Positions 14,550 to 22,856 of a DNA stretch of 64,000 nucleotides are shown here, piece after piece. Every line of letters begins with the position of its first letter. Positions within the stretch are counted from its first letter, which is position 1. This stretch comes from Candidatus Bathyarchaeia archaeon (GTDB lineage Archaea > Thermoproteota > Bathyarchaeia > Bathyarchaeales > Bathycorpusculaceae): NCBI GenBank assembly GCA_041447175.1, contig CP166960.1, positions 1,814,519 through 1,878,518 of the forward strand. Direction: 5' to 3'. The position numbers and the translations under genes are program-made. A model generated the notes under the pieces. The model did not search any database and had not been told where the DNA came from. It worked only from the letters and a program-made list of their open reading frames with translations.

Positions 14550-15625
14550 GTTGTTAGGCCCCAAATCTCATCAATGGCGGCCAAAGCTTCCTTGATGCCT
14601 TCAACTGTCCACTCACCCATGTGGCCAATTCGGAAGGTTTTCTCGGCAAGCTGCCCATAACCGTTGCTTATGGTTAAGCCTTTTTCGGCGAGTTTTTGGT
14701 TAAGTTCCTTCACGTTTTTGCCTTGGGTGTTTGTTATGCATGAAACAGTTACAGATTCATAGCCAGCCTCAGGGAACATTTCAAAGTGCTTCTTTGCCCA
14801 AGCCCGTGTGAGTTGCGCCATGTCTAAGTGCCGCTGATAGATTTTTGGGTAGGTTTCGGCTATCATCAAGTCTAAGCGTTTATCCAACGCATACAAAAGC
14901 GAAACGTTAGGGGTGAAGGGCGTTTGATGCTTCTTTTCGAACTCGAAGATCTCAAGCAAATCCGTGTAACCGCCTCTGTTAGGCACCTCTTGGGCACGCT
15001 CCAAGGCTTTGTCGCTTACCAACGCAACAGCTAAGCCAGGGGGCAAAGCAAAGCACTTCTGGGTGGAAGCGAAAAGGATGTCAACGCCCATTTCATGCGG
15101 CAGAGTCAAGTCGCCGCCCATAGAGGAAACGCTGTCCACAGCAAAGACGACTTCAGGGTAGTCTTTTTTGACGAGTTTGCCGACCTCAGCAACTGGGCTT
15201 CTGGCGCCAGTGGAGGATTCATTGTGGCACATGGTTAATGTGTCGTACTCTCCTGACTCCAGCCTCTCAGCTACAGCATCGGGTTTGACAACCTTACCCC
15301 AATCCACTTCGATAAAGTCAGCGGGTTTGCCACAGGAACGGACGATTTCGCCAAAACGCTTGCTGAAGGCACCGTTGATGCAGCAAAGAGCCTTCTTTTT
15401 TACAACGCTTCTGCCGACAATATCAAACCACAAGGTTCCTGAAGAGGTTGTAGTTGTGGGCTGGTAGCCTTGGGGTAACTTAAAGAATTTTGCCAGTTTA
15501 GCTGTCACTCCGCCGTAGAAGTCGCTGAATTCTTTGCTTCGATGCCCTATCATTGGGTGGGTTTGTTCTTGAAGGATTTGGCTGCTGACCTCAGTGGGTC
15601 CGGGAATCAGGAGTTTTTTATGCAT
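14546..15625 (-). CDS. Class V aminotransferase (probable phosphoserine or serine-glyoxylate type)
   Basis: A 359-residue PLP-dependent enzyme of fold type I, class V. It opens with LLIPGPTEV, has the substrate region MIGHRS, TTTTSSGT and CHNESSTG, Asp in VFAVDSVSSMGG and the PLP lysine in ASTQKCFALPPG. Archaea use this broad-specificity group in place of classical SerC. As first gene of an operon with SerA and DUF1015 it most likely transfers the amino group to phosphohydroxypyruvate. An alternative is alanine- or serine-glyoxylate aminotransferase activity. ATG 15625 is preferred; GTG 15631 lies two codons upstream in frame. Confidence 0.85.
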   Translation of the reverse strand: MHKKLLIPGPTEVSSQILQEQTHPMIGHRSKEFSDFYGGVTAKLAKFFKLPQGYQPTTTTSSGTLWFDIVGRSVVKKKALCCINGAFSKRFGEIVRSCGKPADFIEVDWGKVVKPDAVAERLESGEYDTLTMCHNESSTGARSPVAEVGKLVKKDYPEVVFAVDSVSSMGGDLTLPHEMGVDILFASTQKCFALPPGLAVALVSDKALERAQEVPNRGGYTDLLEIFEFEKKHQTPFTPNVSLLYALDKRLDLMIAETYPKIYQRHLDMAQLTRAWAKKHFEMFPEAGYESVTVSCITNTQGKNVKELNQKLAEKGLTISNGYGQLAEKTFRIGHMGEWTVEGIKEALAAIDEIWGLTT

Positions 15626-15631
15626 GTACAC

Positions 15632-15932
15632 GGTTCTCCATGATGCTTAAGCGGTTAGAGGCACATTGTTTGGCGCTTTGTTTGCGTCATTTTGCTGTGT
15701 TCTGGTTCAAAACCTGACTACAAGCAAAACAAGTGATAAGTGGGTTAACTTTAGTTTGCGTTGAACCCGTAACGGTTGGATGCAAACGGTGCGTTCATTA
15801 TAGTTAGCCTCTAGAGCAAGAATGGGTTTGGATTTTGGATATAAAGTTTATGCTGTTGGAGTCTGAGGTTCATTTTTCCGCGCACATAGAAGCACGGATA
15901 CCTGTTCGGGCTGCACTACCAATTGAGAAGCA
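15632..15932. other. Intergenic region between the serine and Roadblock operons
   Basis: About 300 bases without a convincing gene. It must hold the promoter of the minus-strand serine operon, but no strong TATA box was found; AAGTTAACC around 15745 is weak. A plus-strand frame from 15835 runs into the opposite strand of the Roadblock gene and has no support. Confidence 0.4.
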
Positions 15933-16352
15933 TCAAGCAGTGAACTGTTTTAAAAGAGCCAAAACTTTTTGGGGTTCCACTGTTTTTCCCATGAAAACGT
16001 TCAGAGTATATTCGCCGATTTTCACCAAAACCACTTTCAGTGTGGCACACTCTATGGTTGCACTCTCTAACTTGCCCAAGCTGAAGAGATTGCTGAATTC
16101 TTTTATGGCGTCAAATGCTTGAGAGGTCAACAACGCGTACTCCACAGTCTTTTGAGAGTCCTTAAGATTAATTGTCGCAGTTGAACCATTTTTGAGTATG
16201 TAGCCTAAAACGCCTTCCATCTGGTTGACTTCTTTGAGGCATCGCTTTAGTTCTGGAGAAAGGTTAAGTGACGGGTCAGGGTTAGCATCGATAACAATGG
16301 GAGTGTTTTGGGTGTTTGTGGTTTCTTGCCGTTTTTGTTTTTTGGGGGTCAC
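15933..16352 (-). CDS. Roadblock/LC7-like protein (second of pair)
   Basis: A 139-residue protein. After a polar N-terminal 30 residues, the segment LKEVNQMEGVLGYILKNGST and the following strands and helix (FDAIKEFSNLFSLGKLESAT, then LKVVLVKIGEYTLNVFMG) show the alternating helix, strand, strand, helix, strand order of the Roadblock/LC7 fold, which regulates small GTPases and dynein-like or MglA-type machines. Overlaps the gene before it by 4 bases. Weaker match than the 283-residue partner. No GTPase is encoded in the operon. Confidence 0.5.
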   Translation of the reverse strand: MTPKKQKRQETTNTQNTPIVIDANPDPSLNLSPELKRCLKEVNQMEGVLGYILKNGSTATINLKDSQKTVEYALLTSQAFDAIKEFSNLFSLGKLESATIECATLKVVLVKIGEYTLNVFMGKTVEPQKVLALLKQFTA

Positions 16353-17200
16353 GTGTTTTCCTCCTCAGTGAAAACGGGTCTAACTGTGACAAGGGCACCT
16401 TTACGGATTTCTAACAGCTGCTGCAGTTTCTCAGGAATCTGAATCACACCCTTACCCTCAAGCCTTGAGTCTCTCACGGGCTTAAAGTGGCATCGTAGTT
16501 TTTTGCCTACTTGCGGCTCTTCCACCTCAACTTCCAAAATTTTTTGGTCGCCGTAAAAGTTTTTCCATTGGGAGAGGACTTCGCGGTCAACTCGCACGAC
16601 ATTTTCCGAGCAAGTCACCAGCCTTAAGCCGCTTAGAGTTTCCACCATAAGTTGGCTGGCGGGCGCCTCGGGCAAAGTTGGTTCAGGTTCAGATTTCCCG
16701 TAAACTGGCTCAGGAATTTCCGCAGGGGTTTCCTGAGAGGTCAGGTCCATGGTTGGAGCTTGGGGTTCGTTGTCCAGACCTTCAGGTTCGGGTGGAAACT
16801 GGTTTTCGGTGGGCGATTTTGTGGTTAAGTTAGGATTAACTGTCTGAAGCACTTTTATGACTGTTGGAATCACAACATGAATTAAGTTGCGAAGGCTTTG
16901 TTCGTCAACTTCACAGTCAGCTATGGTTGCTAAGTAAAACTCGTTTAAGCCGGTAACCGTGACTTTGTGGTTCTCGCCTTGGAAGGTGAAGGAGTCTAAT
17001 CCGCCGAAAGCGTGGGCATGTTTAGATAAGGCTTGGATTGCTTGAGCCGCCGCGTCTGCTGCCGCTTCATCGGTTACGTAGTCTTTTGCTACAAGCTGCG
17101 CGTCGGCTGTGAAAAGAAAAGCATGCTGCACGTTTGGGCAGACATGTTTGACTTCGTTGAGGGCGCTGTTCAACGCCAGGAAGCAGGCTTCAGAGTTCAT
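16349..17200 (-). CDS. Roadblock-domain protein with C-terminal AbrB-like segment
   Basis: A 283-residue protein in three parts. Residues 1-115 look like a Roadblock/LC7 domain (LNEVKHVCPNVQHAFLFTAD, then ADAAAQAIQALSK, EFYLATIADCEVD). Residues 120-175 are a Pro/Glu-rich linker. Residues 180-275 end in GVIQIPEKLQQLLEIRKGAL, an AbrB/SpoVT-like swapped-hairpin pattern that could bind DNA or mediate dimerisation. Such a combination suggests a signalling adaptor. It lies between the coiled-coil gene (17223) and the smaller Roadblock gene (16352). The first domain call is moderate; the second is by motif only. Confidence 0.55.
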   Translation of the reverse strand: MNSEACFLALNSALNEVKHVCPNVQHAFLFTADAQLVAKDYVTDEAAADAAAQAIQALSKHAHAFGGLDSFTFQGENHKVTVTGLNEFYLATIADCEVDEQSLRNLIHVVIPTVIKVLQTVNPNLTTKSPTENQFPPEPEGLDNEPQAPTMDLTSQETPAEIPEPVYGKSEPEPTLPEAPASQLMVETLSGLRLVTCSENVVRVDREVLSQWKNFYGDQKILEVEVEEPQVGKKLRCHFKPVRDSRLEGKGVIQIPEKLQQLLEIRKGALVTVRPVFTEEENT

Positions 17201-17222
17201 CTTAAACCTCCAAATAGTTTGG

Positions 17223-17648
17223 CTATGAGAGTTTGAAGAGGATACGTTCGGGGACGCCTTCGTTTTCTACCACGAGGTATTTGAGTCCTTCAGTGTCCCC
17301 CAACTGGTCAAACCATTTGAGGGCTTCGCGGGCGCGCTGCATTGTGAGCAGATGCTCTTGAAAACTGCGAACCACCTGTTCGATGGCGTTTAACTCGTGG
17401 AAAGGGGTTGCGTCCAAGATTATGTTGAGGCTACCGACGGTGACTTCGCCGTTACCTTCGTTGCCGCCTTTTTTGCCAGAGAGCTTAAGGACAACTTCAC
17501 AGATTTTTTTGGATTTTTCGGCTATGATGCGGATTTCGTCTAGGCGCCGCAGGTATCCGCTTAAGGTGCTTTCGGTGTCGCCGATTTCTTTGTCTAGGCG
17601 GTCAGCTAATTGTTCGGCTGATTGATACTCTTTTATTTCAACGACCAT
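17223..17648 (-). CDS. Hypothetical helical protein of the Roadblock operon
   Basis: A 141-residue, mainly helical protein. Residues 5-65 form a long charged helix pair (SAEQLADRLDKEIGDTESTL, EIRIIAEKSKKICEVVLKL), then a Gly-rich turn (GKKGGNEGNGEVTVG) and another helix (NAIEQVVRSFQEHLL) before a short beta-rich end. It is the first gene of a three-gene unit with the Roadblock proteins downstream and a broken pilin gene upstream. I do not know the family. Confidence 0.5.
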   Translation of the reverse strand: MVVEIKEYQSAEQLADRLDKEIGDTESTLSGYLRRLDEIRIIAEKSKKICEVVLKLSGKKGGNEGNGEVTVGSLNIILDATPFHELNAIEQVVRSFQEHLLTMQRAREALKWFDQLGDTEGLKYLVVENEGVPERILFKLS

Positions 17649-17741
17649 GGTTTGTTCCTCGTTAAGTTATTGATAGATAAGGAAGGGAAGGCGGTGAAAC
17701 GCTGTTCACCTACCGAAACGTTGGTTCTAAAGAGGTGTGTG

Positions 17742-18232
17742 TTATGTTCCAGGAGCGTTCTGCTGCGCTGAGCCGATGACTTGGTTGCTGCCGTCGTAGA
17801 AGCCAATCTTGTAGCTGTTGCCGTTGACCCAGTCTGCTAGTGTACCTGCAATCACTAAGGTGGTACGGTCGCCAGCGTTGAAAGAAGTGCTATCATCCAC
17901 TGCCCAACCACCATCAGTTAGCTCACTAATTGACGTTATTGGATAATCTTGGTTAGCAGGAGTTACAAGTTGATGGTTAATTTTAACTGAAACGACCACA
18001 ATTGTCTTCGCACCAGAATTCTTCAACGCCAAATTCATATAAGTGCCACTTCATCCACAACAAAATCAACGTTTGCCACAGTAACTGAGGATGCACCCAT
18101 AAACCCAATACTCACACCGCCCATTCAAGCCGCCACCACAACACTAACCGCAACCGCAATAAGAATAATCAAAGCCACAACACGACTAAAAGCGCACACA
18201 TTCTTCTCAAATTTCCCAAGATAAGTGCTCAA
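17742..18232 (-). pseudogene. Archaeal pilin-like gene with in-frame stop and frameshift
   Basis: From TTG 18232 the frame gives an N-terminal signature of archaeal pilins/flagellin-like proteins: a basic start (GKFEKNVCAFSR) then a hydrophobic helix VVALIILIAVAVSVVVAA. At 18125-18127 a TGA stands where the family has Trp (AW before MGG). Reading through continues MGGVSIGFMGASSVTVANVD to a second stop; dropping into another frame near 18040 resumes with YMNLALKNSGAKTIVV to the end at 17742. So two lesions interrupt one gene. The C-terminal piece alone (17742-18038, 98 residues) has an ATG but no signal. A TATA-like ATTTAAAT lies at 18278-18285 upstream. Confidence 0.65.
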
Positions 18233-18415
18233 TTAATTCCCCGCCCAATTTCAGTGAAAACAGAAGAAGCCGAAAAACACATTTAAATCTTATGTCGCAA
18301 GATACTGTAGTGACTGTGTGTTGAACAGAGCAACACGTAAGCAAGAGAAACGGCGTGAGGAGGATTTAAAAGACGGGGAGAAGGAAGCGTAAACCAACTT
18401 GGGTTGTACGCTTAT
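18233..18415. other. Intergenic region upstream of the broken pilin gene
   Basis: ATTTAAAT at 18278-18285 is a palindromic TATA-like sequence that could serve the minus-strand pilin gene, or plus-strand transcription. A 24-codon plus-strand frame (GTG 18318 to stop 18392) is present without other support. Nothing else was identified. Confidence 0.35.
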
Positions 18416-18766
18416 TTAGGTTTTTATGGTGTCAAAGAAGCCCAGAAGGAGTTTGGCTACTTTTTCGCCCAGGGGGGTGCTCAGGTAGTATTTTTTGAGG
18501 GGGTCTATGCGTTCGCTTTTTGCTAGCCCGAGTTCTTCGATTTCAATCATCCTTGCGCGGAAGGTGCCGTCGCTTAGCGTCAGGTTGTTTTCGCGCATGA
18601 AATCTTTTGCGTCTTTCCATTTGCCACGGTTTACGTACAGCAGCAGCAAACAATCGATAGCGTGGTCCTTCTCAAGCATAGCTTTAATGGCTGACATCTT
18701 GGGGTCAGTCAGGACCTGCTTGACCTTCTCCTCTTCTCCATTTTTCTTCATGAGTTCATCACACAT
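18416..18766 (-). CDS. Winged-helix transcription regulator
   Basis: A 116-residue protein. Residues 35-110 form a winged helix: helix AIDCLLLLYVNRG, recognition region KDFMRENNLTLSDGTFRARM, then IEELGLAKSERIDPLKKYYL as strand-wing and a last helix (EKVAKLLLGFF). Residue pattern and length match archaeal PadR/ArsR-like regulators that bind DNA as dimers, without metal- or ligand-binding motifs. It may control the adjacent surface protein genes or the pilin gene, which is inference. An inverted repeat at 18865-18895 upstream could be its own site. ATG start. Confidence 0.65.
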   Translation of the reverse strand: MCDELMKKNGEEEKVKQVLTDPKMSAIKAMLEKDHAIDCLLLLYVNRGKWKDAKDFMRENNLTLSDGTFRARMIEIEELGLAKSERIDPLKKYYLSTPLGEKVAKLLLGFFDTIKT

Positions 18767-18864
18767 TCCTGTTATGCTTTACTGTTAATGCACTTCACGT
18801 CAAGGTTTTTAACCTATATTACGAGTTGTGAAACATATCAGCAGACGCGTCTCTCAGCACGTGT

Positions 18865-18905
18865 AGGTTTCACAAAGGTAGTGTCGGCGAAACCTCCTTA
18901 TAAAT
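18865..18905. promoter_or_regulatory. Inverted repeat next to a TATA box upstream of the winged-helix gene
   Basis: AGGTTTC at 18865-18871 pairs with GAAACCT at 18889-18895, with 17 bases between. Directly beyond lies CTTATAAATAAA (about 18897-18908), TATA-like in both orientations. In minus orientation the repeat lies just downstream of the TATA box, where a repressor would sit. Confidence 0.45.
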
Positions 18906-18968
18906 AAATTCCTTACCAACCCCTCAGAAACGGAATATACAACAAAAAAACTAGTAAAACCCCCATGT

Positions 18969-20375
18969 TTAAGCGATAAAGTACCAAAAAATGAAAAAAG
19001 ACAAACACAAAGCACACATTTTCCCCTCATGAAGACGACGCCGCATGGCTTTTTTATTCAGGAACATAATTGTCAACGTGACCACGGCAAGCAGAGGCAG
19101 AAGCATCCAAGAGGGAACCTCGGGGATTGAAGGGGACGGCGTTAAGGTTTGGGGTGGACTTGAAGGGACAGTTGATGGGGGGCTTGGGGAGGGAGAAGCC
19201 GAAGGGAAAGGCGATGTTGCTGATGGAACAGTTTGGCTTGTGTTAGCTTTGAGGTTAATTTTAGCTAACCAAGTATACCCGTTTCCGCCTGCAACCGCGT
19301 AGCCTCCGTCACTGGTTTGGATAACTGAGTAGGCGTAACTGCCCTCCAAGTCTAGCGTCCATTGCTCATTTCCTTGAGCATCTGCCGTAACAAGCAGGGT
19401 GCCCGCAATTGCGAAGCCGCCGTCATTTGTCTGCATCATACTCCAGCCTTGTCCAGCCCCATAATACTGGGTCCACCGCAGGTTGCCCAAAGCATCTGTC
19501 TTGACAATGCCAAGATTCAAGCCGCCGCCGTTGCTACGTAGCCACATCCAGCCGCCCAAAGCGTAGCCTCCATCGGCGGTTTGGACAACAGCGTAGGCAA
19601 AGTCTTTGTCTTTGCTGCCGTAAGTTTGAGTCCACTGAATTTCTCCAGCAGAATCAGTTTTTATAAGCAAGTAGTTTGGTTCATTACCGCTCACTCCGCC
19701 CCCCACCAACGCATATCCCCCATCGCTTGTCTGGATAAGCGAATTCACCGTTTCATCCCCCAACGTTTTATTCCACATTTCATTGCCTGAGGCGTCGGTT
19801 TTTAGAAGCCAAATGAAGCCGTTGGCGTCGTTAGACGAAATGTGAGTTTGCCCCATTGCGGTGTTCGTTTGACCAGTTAACGCGTAGCCGCCATCGTTGG
19901 TTTGAATTACTGAAGTTGCCCAGCTGAAGCCATCTCCGATGTAGGTTTTGTTCCAAAGTAAATCGCCCGCCTCATCGATTTTTGCGAGCCATGCCCCTCC
20001 TGCATATTGACCGGCAATGGCATATGCGCCGTCTTGGGTTTGGATAAGCCAATTACCCAAGAAGTTGCTTGAGCCCAAGTAACTTTTTCTCCAGATTAAA
20101 GTCCCCTCTGAATCAATCTTTAAGAGCTCAACGGGGTTATCAAGAAATGGAACGGTTGCGCTTCCAAGTAGAAAACCGCCTTCTTCAGTTTGAAGGACAA
20201 CGGAGCCTGAATTCCCGCCGCTATATGTTTGGTTCCATATTATGGAGGGCACCAACGAAGCACCCGTGGTGGAAGTGTTGTTTGGCGAATCAGAAGCTGA
20301 ACGCACACAGCAGGCAAAGGATGAGCCAAATAAAATCAAGGCTACCAAAAAGAAGCTCACAAGCAGGTTTTTCAT
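18969..20375 (-). CDS. Secreted beta-propeller-like repeat protein with C-terminal membrane anchor
   Basis: A 468-residue protein from ATG 20375; a longer frame adds 24 unsuited residues. Signal peptide at 1-25 (NLLVSFFLVALILFGSSFAC). Residues 55-380 hold about seven imperfect repeats of about 45-50 residues with a core like VIQTSDGGYALAG and WLAKIDxxGxxxWNKTY, typical of archaeal propeller-like surface proteins. A Pro/Ser-rich stretch (about 395-430) leads to PEVPSW, a transmembrane helix (LLPLLAVVTLTIMFL) and basic residues. The protein would face the cell exterior. It is coupled (ATGA, 20372-20375) to the parallel beta-helix gene upstream. The binding target is unknown. Confidence 0.7.
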   Translation of the reverse strand: MKNLLVSFFLVALILFGSSFACCVRSASDSPNNTSTTGASLVPSIIWNQTYSGGNSGSVVLQTEEGGFLLGSATVPFLDNPVELLKIDSEGTLIWRKSYLGSSNFLGNWLIQTQDGAYAIAGQYAGGAWLAKIDEAGDLLWNKTYIGDGFSWATSVIQTNDGGYALTGQTNTAMGQTHISSNDANGFIWLLKTDASGNEMWNKTLGDETVNSLIQTSDGGYALVGGGVSGNEPNYLLIKTDSAGEIQWTQTYGSKDKDFAYAVVQTADGGYALGGWMWLRSNGGGLNLGIVKTDALGNLRWTQYYGAGQGWSMMQTNDGGFAIAGTLLVTADAQGNEQWTLDLEGSYAYSVIQTSDGGYAVAGGNGYTWLAKINLKANTSQTVPSATSPFPSASPSPSPPSTVPSSPPQTLTPSPSIPEVPSWMLLPLLAVVTLTIMFLNKKAMRRRLHEGKMCALCLSFFIFWYFIA

Positions 20376-21487
20376 GGCTGCCAACTCCTCCGCCCTATTG
20401 TTGCTGTAGCTAAGGTGGTAGCTAAGAGTAAAATCAGAACTGCCCATGCAGAAAACTCGGGAACGGAAAAATCCCTGAAAAGGGGATAGTTGTCGCGGTA
20501 GATGACACTGTTGTCTCCATTAGCAACTATATGGTACGCGGTATTTCCTATTCCTGTGTTGTCGATTTCTGAGGCATTGGGGCACTTTGCCAAGTAGTCG
20601 CTCCAGTAGTTACCTTCCCCGCCTTTGTCCCAATAGTTGACTAAAGCTTTCCAGTTGTCGATGGTTCCAAAGAGCAGAACTTGAATTTCGTTTGCGGTGA
20701 AGTTGTTGTGGTAGAAGGTGTTGTTTGAGGAAGGGGCAACGGCAACTCCGAAGGGGTTGTATGCGAAGGTGTTTTCGGTTACAGTGTTGTTTGAGCAACG
20801 GTTGAGTTGTAACCCATAAGCGGAGGTACTGTTTGCAATGCAATTGCCGACAATGGTGTTGTTGTAGCTTTCATTGTCGAAGGAGACCCCAAAACTATTG
20901 CCCACCACAATGTTTTCTTGTATGATGTTGTTACTTCCGCCTGAAACGTATATGCCACATGCACCGCAGTTGGTGATGGAGTTTGCAGAAATAATGTTAC
21001 AAGATTGCCCAGAGGCACGGGTTAAAGATGTTTCAAGTGAGATGCCATTCCCGTAACGAATGTAGCGGATTATGTTGTTGCTTATGTTGCAGTTCATACT
21101 TGATTGGAGGCGTATACCGTCGGGCTGAGGAATCGAGGCTGTGTAACCAGAGCAGTTTTCAATTGTGAATCCAGCTATTGTGACGTTGCTTGCTTTAACG
21201 TCGATTATGGTTGCTGTTGTGTAGTTTGCGTTTATGATTGTTGTGTTTGTGTTTTCTCCAATTAACGCTAACGGCTTGTCAATTAGTAAAGTCTCAGTGT
21301 AGGTACCTGCTTTCACAAACACCCTATCGCCGGCAGAGGCGCCTTCAAGGGCAGATTGGATGGTTGAATACTGGTCGGGCACTGTTAGCACTTTTGCTTC
21401 GGCCATGGAAAGCTCAATGTCCACAAAGCCGACAGCTACCAAACCAAATAAAACAAGAACCAACACATGGAGAGACCTTTTCTTCAT
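20372..21487 (-). CDS. Secreted parallel beta-helix (NosD-like) protein with membrane anchor
   Basis: A 371-residue protein. Residues 1-30 are a signal peptide (VLVLVLFGLVAVGFV). Residues 35-60 (TVPDQYSTIQSALEGASAGD) are the standard entry of NosD/pectate-lyase-like right-handed beta-helices, followed by repeats rich in Asn such as NIIQENIVVGNSFGV and NNTVTENTFAYNPFGV, then NYWSDY, a frequent ending of archaeal NosD repeats. A C-terminal VPEFSAWAVLILLLATTLAT helix and RRS anchor it. It is the first gene of a two-gene surface operon. Likely polysaccharide binding or structural; enzyme activity cannot be inferred. Confidence 0.75.
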   Translation of the reverse strand: MKKRSLHVLVLVLFGLVAVGFVDIELSMAEAKVLTVPDQYSTIQSALEGASAGDRVFVKAGTYTETLLIDKPLALIGENTNTTIINANYTTATIIDVKASNVTIAGFTIENCSGYTASIPQPDGIRLQSSMNCNISNNIIRYIRYGNGISLETSLTRASGQSCNIISANSITNCGACGIYVSGGSNNIIQENIVVGNSFGVSFDNESYNNTIVGNCIANSTSAYGLQLNRCSNNTVTENTFAYNPFGVAVAPSSNNTFYHNNFTANEIQVLLFGTIDNWKALVNYWDKGGEGNYWSDYLAKCPNASEIDNTGIGNTAYHIVANGDNSVIYRDNYPLFRDFSVPEFSAWAVLILLLATTLATATIGRRSWQP

Positions 21488-21729
21488 GGCAGGTATACCT
21501 TAAGAAGACACAAGCGGCGCTTCGTTTAAGAGTATTTGTATAGGTTTCTTGACACAAAAAACCTGCAAAAAACGAAACGCAGGTAACAAAGAGAGGCTAA
21601 TTGGGAACTTTTTTCGCTATCAAAGACCGTGTATAAGAGGACCAGCTCGAACATGCTTCGCATTAATCAATGAGGCTGGACTGCACAAAACAGTAGGAAT
21701 AAATCAACAAAAAGGAAAAAGGGGCGTGT

Positions 21730-21960
21730 TTAGGTGAAGCTGCGGGTTTCTTTACGCTTTTCCGCTTCTTCAGTGAACCGCAAGATTTCGTCGATGATTT
21801 CCACGTTTGACAGCAACATGCGCCTGCAACAGTAACGTTTAACGCCTAAACTGTCCAACACGTCTTTAGCGTTTTCGCCTGTTCGGATTCGCCGGGCAAA
21901 CTCTTCCCATTTGTCGCCGACCAATTTGCCGCAGGTGAAGCATCTTACGGGAATAATCAT
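21730..21960 (-). CDS. rpoN: DNA-directed RNA polymerase subunit N
   Basis: A 76-residue archaeal Rpb10 homologue. The zinc site CFTC (Cys7, Cys10) and the paired Cys44-Cys45 (KRYCCRRML) are complete, and the N-terminal [12 protein letters not shown] is nearly invariant. RpoN stabilises the RpoD/RpoL assembly platform of RNA polymerase. It is last in the run S13-S4-S11-RpoD-L18e-L13-S9-RpoN, 15 bases after the S9 stop. RpoK, which usually follows, is not here. Confidence 0.95.
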   Translation of the reverse strand: MIIPVRCFTCGKLVGDKWEEFARRIRTGENAKDVLDSLGVKRYCCRRMLLSNVEIIDEILRFTEEAEKRKETRSFT

Positions 21961-21975
21961 CGCGTTTTGGTCTCC

Positions 21976-22386
21976 TTATCTGTAGCTCTTTTGTTCTTTG
22001 GACCTTGCGCCTGGGCCACCAAACTTTTTGGGTTCCTTAGAGCGTGCATCGCCAGCAACCATGGTGCGGTCGTACTCGTTGAAAACCGTCTTAAGGTGAG
22101 TACTCTTGGTCCATCGTAGCAGGGCGTTGGCAATTGCCATGCGTGCAGCTTCAGCTTGACCCATGTAGCCTCCGCCGAGAGTCTTCACATCAATGTCCAC
22201 TTGCTTCCAAGTGGCATCGCCAGCTTGCAGAAGGGGCTCCATGATTTTCTCGCGTGCAACTATGGGTTCATAAATCTCGACTGGAGTCATGTTAATGCGT
22301 ACTCTGCCTGCTCCTTGCTTTACAACGGCGCGGGCAGTTGCGGTTTTTCTTTTTCCACTAACAACTAGCACTTTTTTACCTGGCAT
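21976..22386 (-). CDS. rps9: Ribosomal protein S9
   Basis: A 136-residue uS9 protein from ATG 22386, reading [20 protein letters not shown]; an in-frame start seven codons earlier lies inside the L13 gene and adds non-conserved residues. The C-terminus ends [13 protein letters not shown], the conserved tail that reaches tRNA in the ribosomal P site, with the usual final Arg. Intact. It follows L13 with a gap of 2 bases. Confidence 0.95.
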   Translation of the reverse strand: MPGKKVLVVSGKRKTATARAVVKQGAGRVRINMTPVEIYEPIVAREKIMEPLLQAGDATWKQVDIDVKTLGGGYMGQAEAARMAIANALLRWTKSTHLKTVFNEYDRTMVAGDARSKEPKKFGGPGARSKEQKSYR

Positions 22387-22388
22387 AC

Positions 22389-22856
22389 CTATGCACCTTG
22401 ATTCCATCCTATTCCTATGGCGAATTCGCCCAGAGTGAAATGTGGACCACTCAACCTTGAAACATCAGCTTGCGCAATTGTTTCTAACGTTTTGCCTTTG
22501 AACTCTTCAGGCAAACCCAAATAGACTTTTAAGCGTTTGTAGGCAGTTTTACCTTTCGGCTGCCTCCAAGGAACCATGCCGCGAACAGTTTTGCGGACAA
22601 TACGGTCTGGTCTGCGGGAGTGGAATGGACCACGCTCAGGAGCCCCAACCTCCAAAAATTTGTGGGCTTCAGCAACCTTGACTTTTCGTCTGCCAGAAAT
22701 CACCACTTTCTCGGCGTTAACTATGATTATACGTTCGCCGTTGAGGATGCGTTTGGCGACAACGCTGCATAAACGACCCAGAATGAGTCCTTCACCGTTA
22801 ACATATGCAACGGAAACTTGTTTGGGGGAGGTTTTTGTAGCTTGCATCATAATCAC
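22389..22856 (-). CDS. rpl13: Ribosomal protein L13
   Basis: A 155-residue archaeal uL13. Conserved blocks [32 protein letters not shown] and [10 protein letters not shown] are all present. It binds 23S rRNA in the large subunit. The first possible start, GTG 22856, overlaps the L18e stop (TGA at 22853-22855); an ATG two codons on is an alternative, which matters little. Length is normal for archaea. Confidence 0.95.
   Translation of the reverse strand: MIMMQATKTSPKQVSVAYVNGEGLILGRLCSVVAKRILNGERIIIVNAEKVVISGRRKVKVAEAHKFLEVGAPERGPFHSRRPDRIVRKTVRGMVPWRQPKGKTAYKRLKVYLGLPEEFKGKTLETIAQADVSRLSGPHFTLGEFAIGIGWNQGA

Noticed and set aside
15705-15725. GGTTCAAAACC, resembling the T-loop of a tRNA
   Set aside because: No acceptor, D or anticodon stem can be formed around it.
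18125-18127. TGA in the pilin helix as a recoded codon
   Set aside because: A second frame disruption lies about 85 bases downstream and no recoding signal was seen, so decay or error is simpler.
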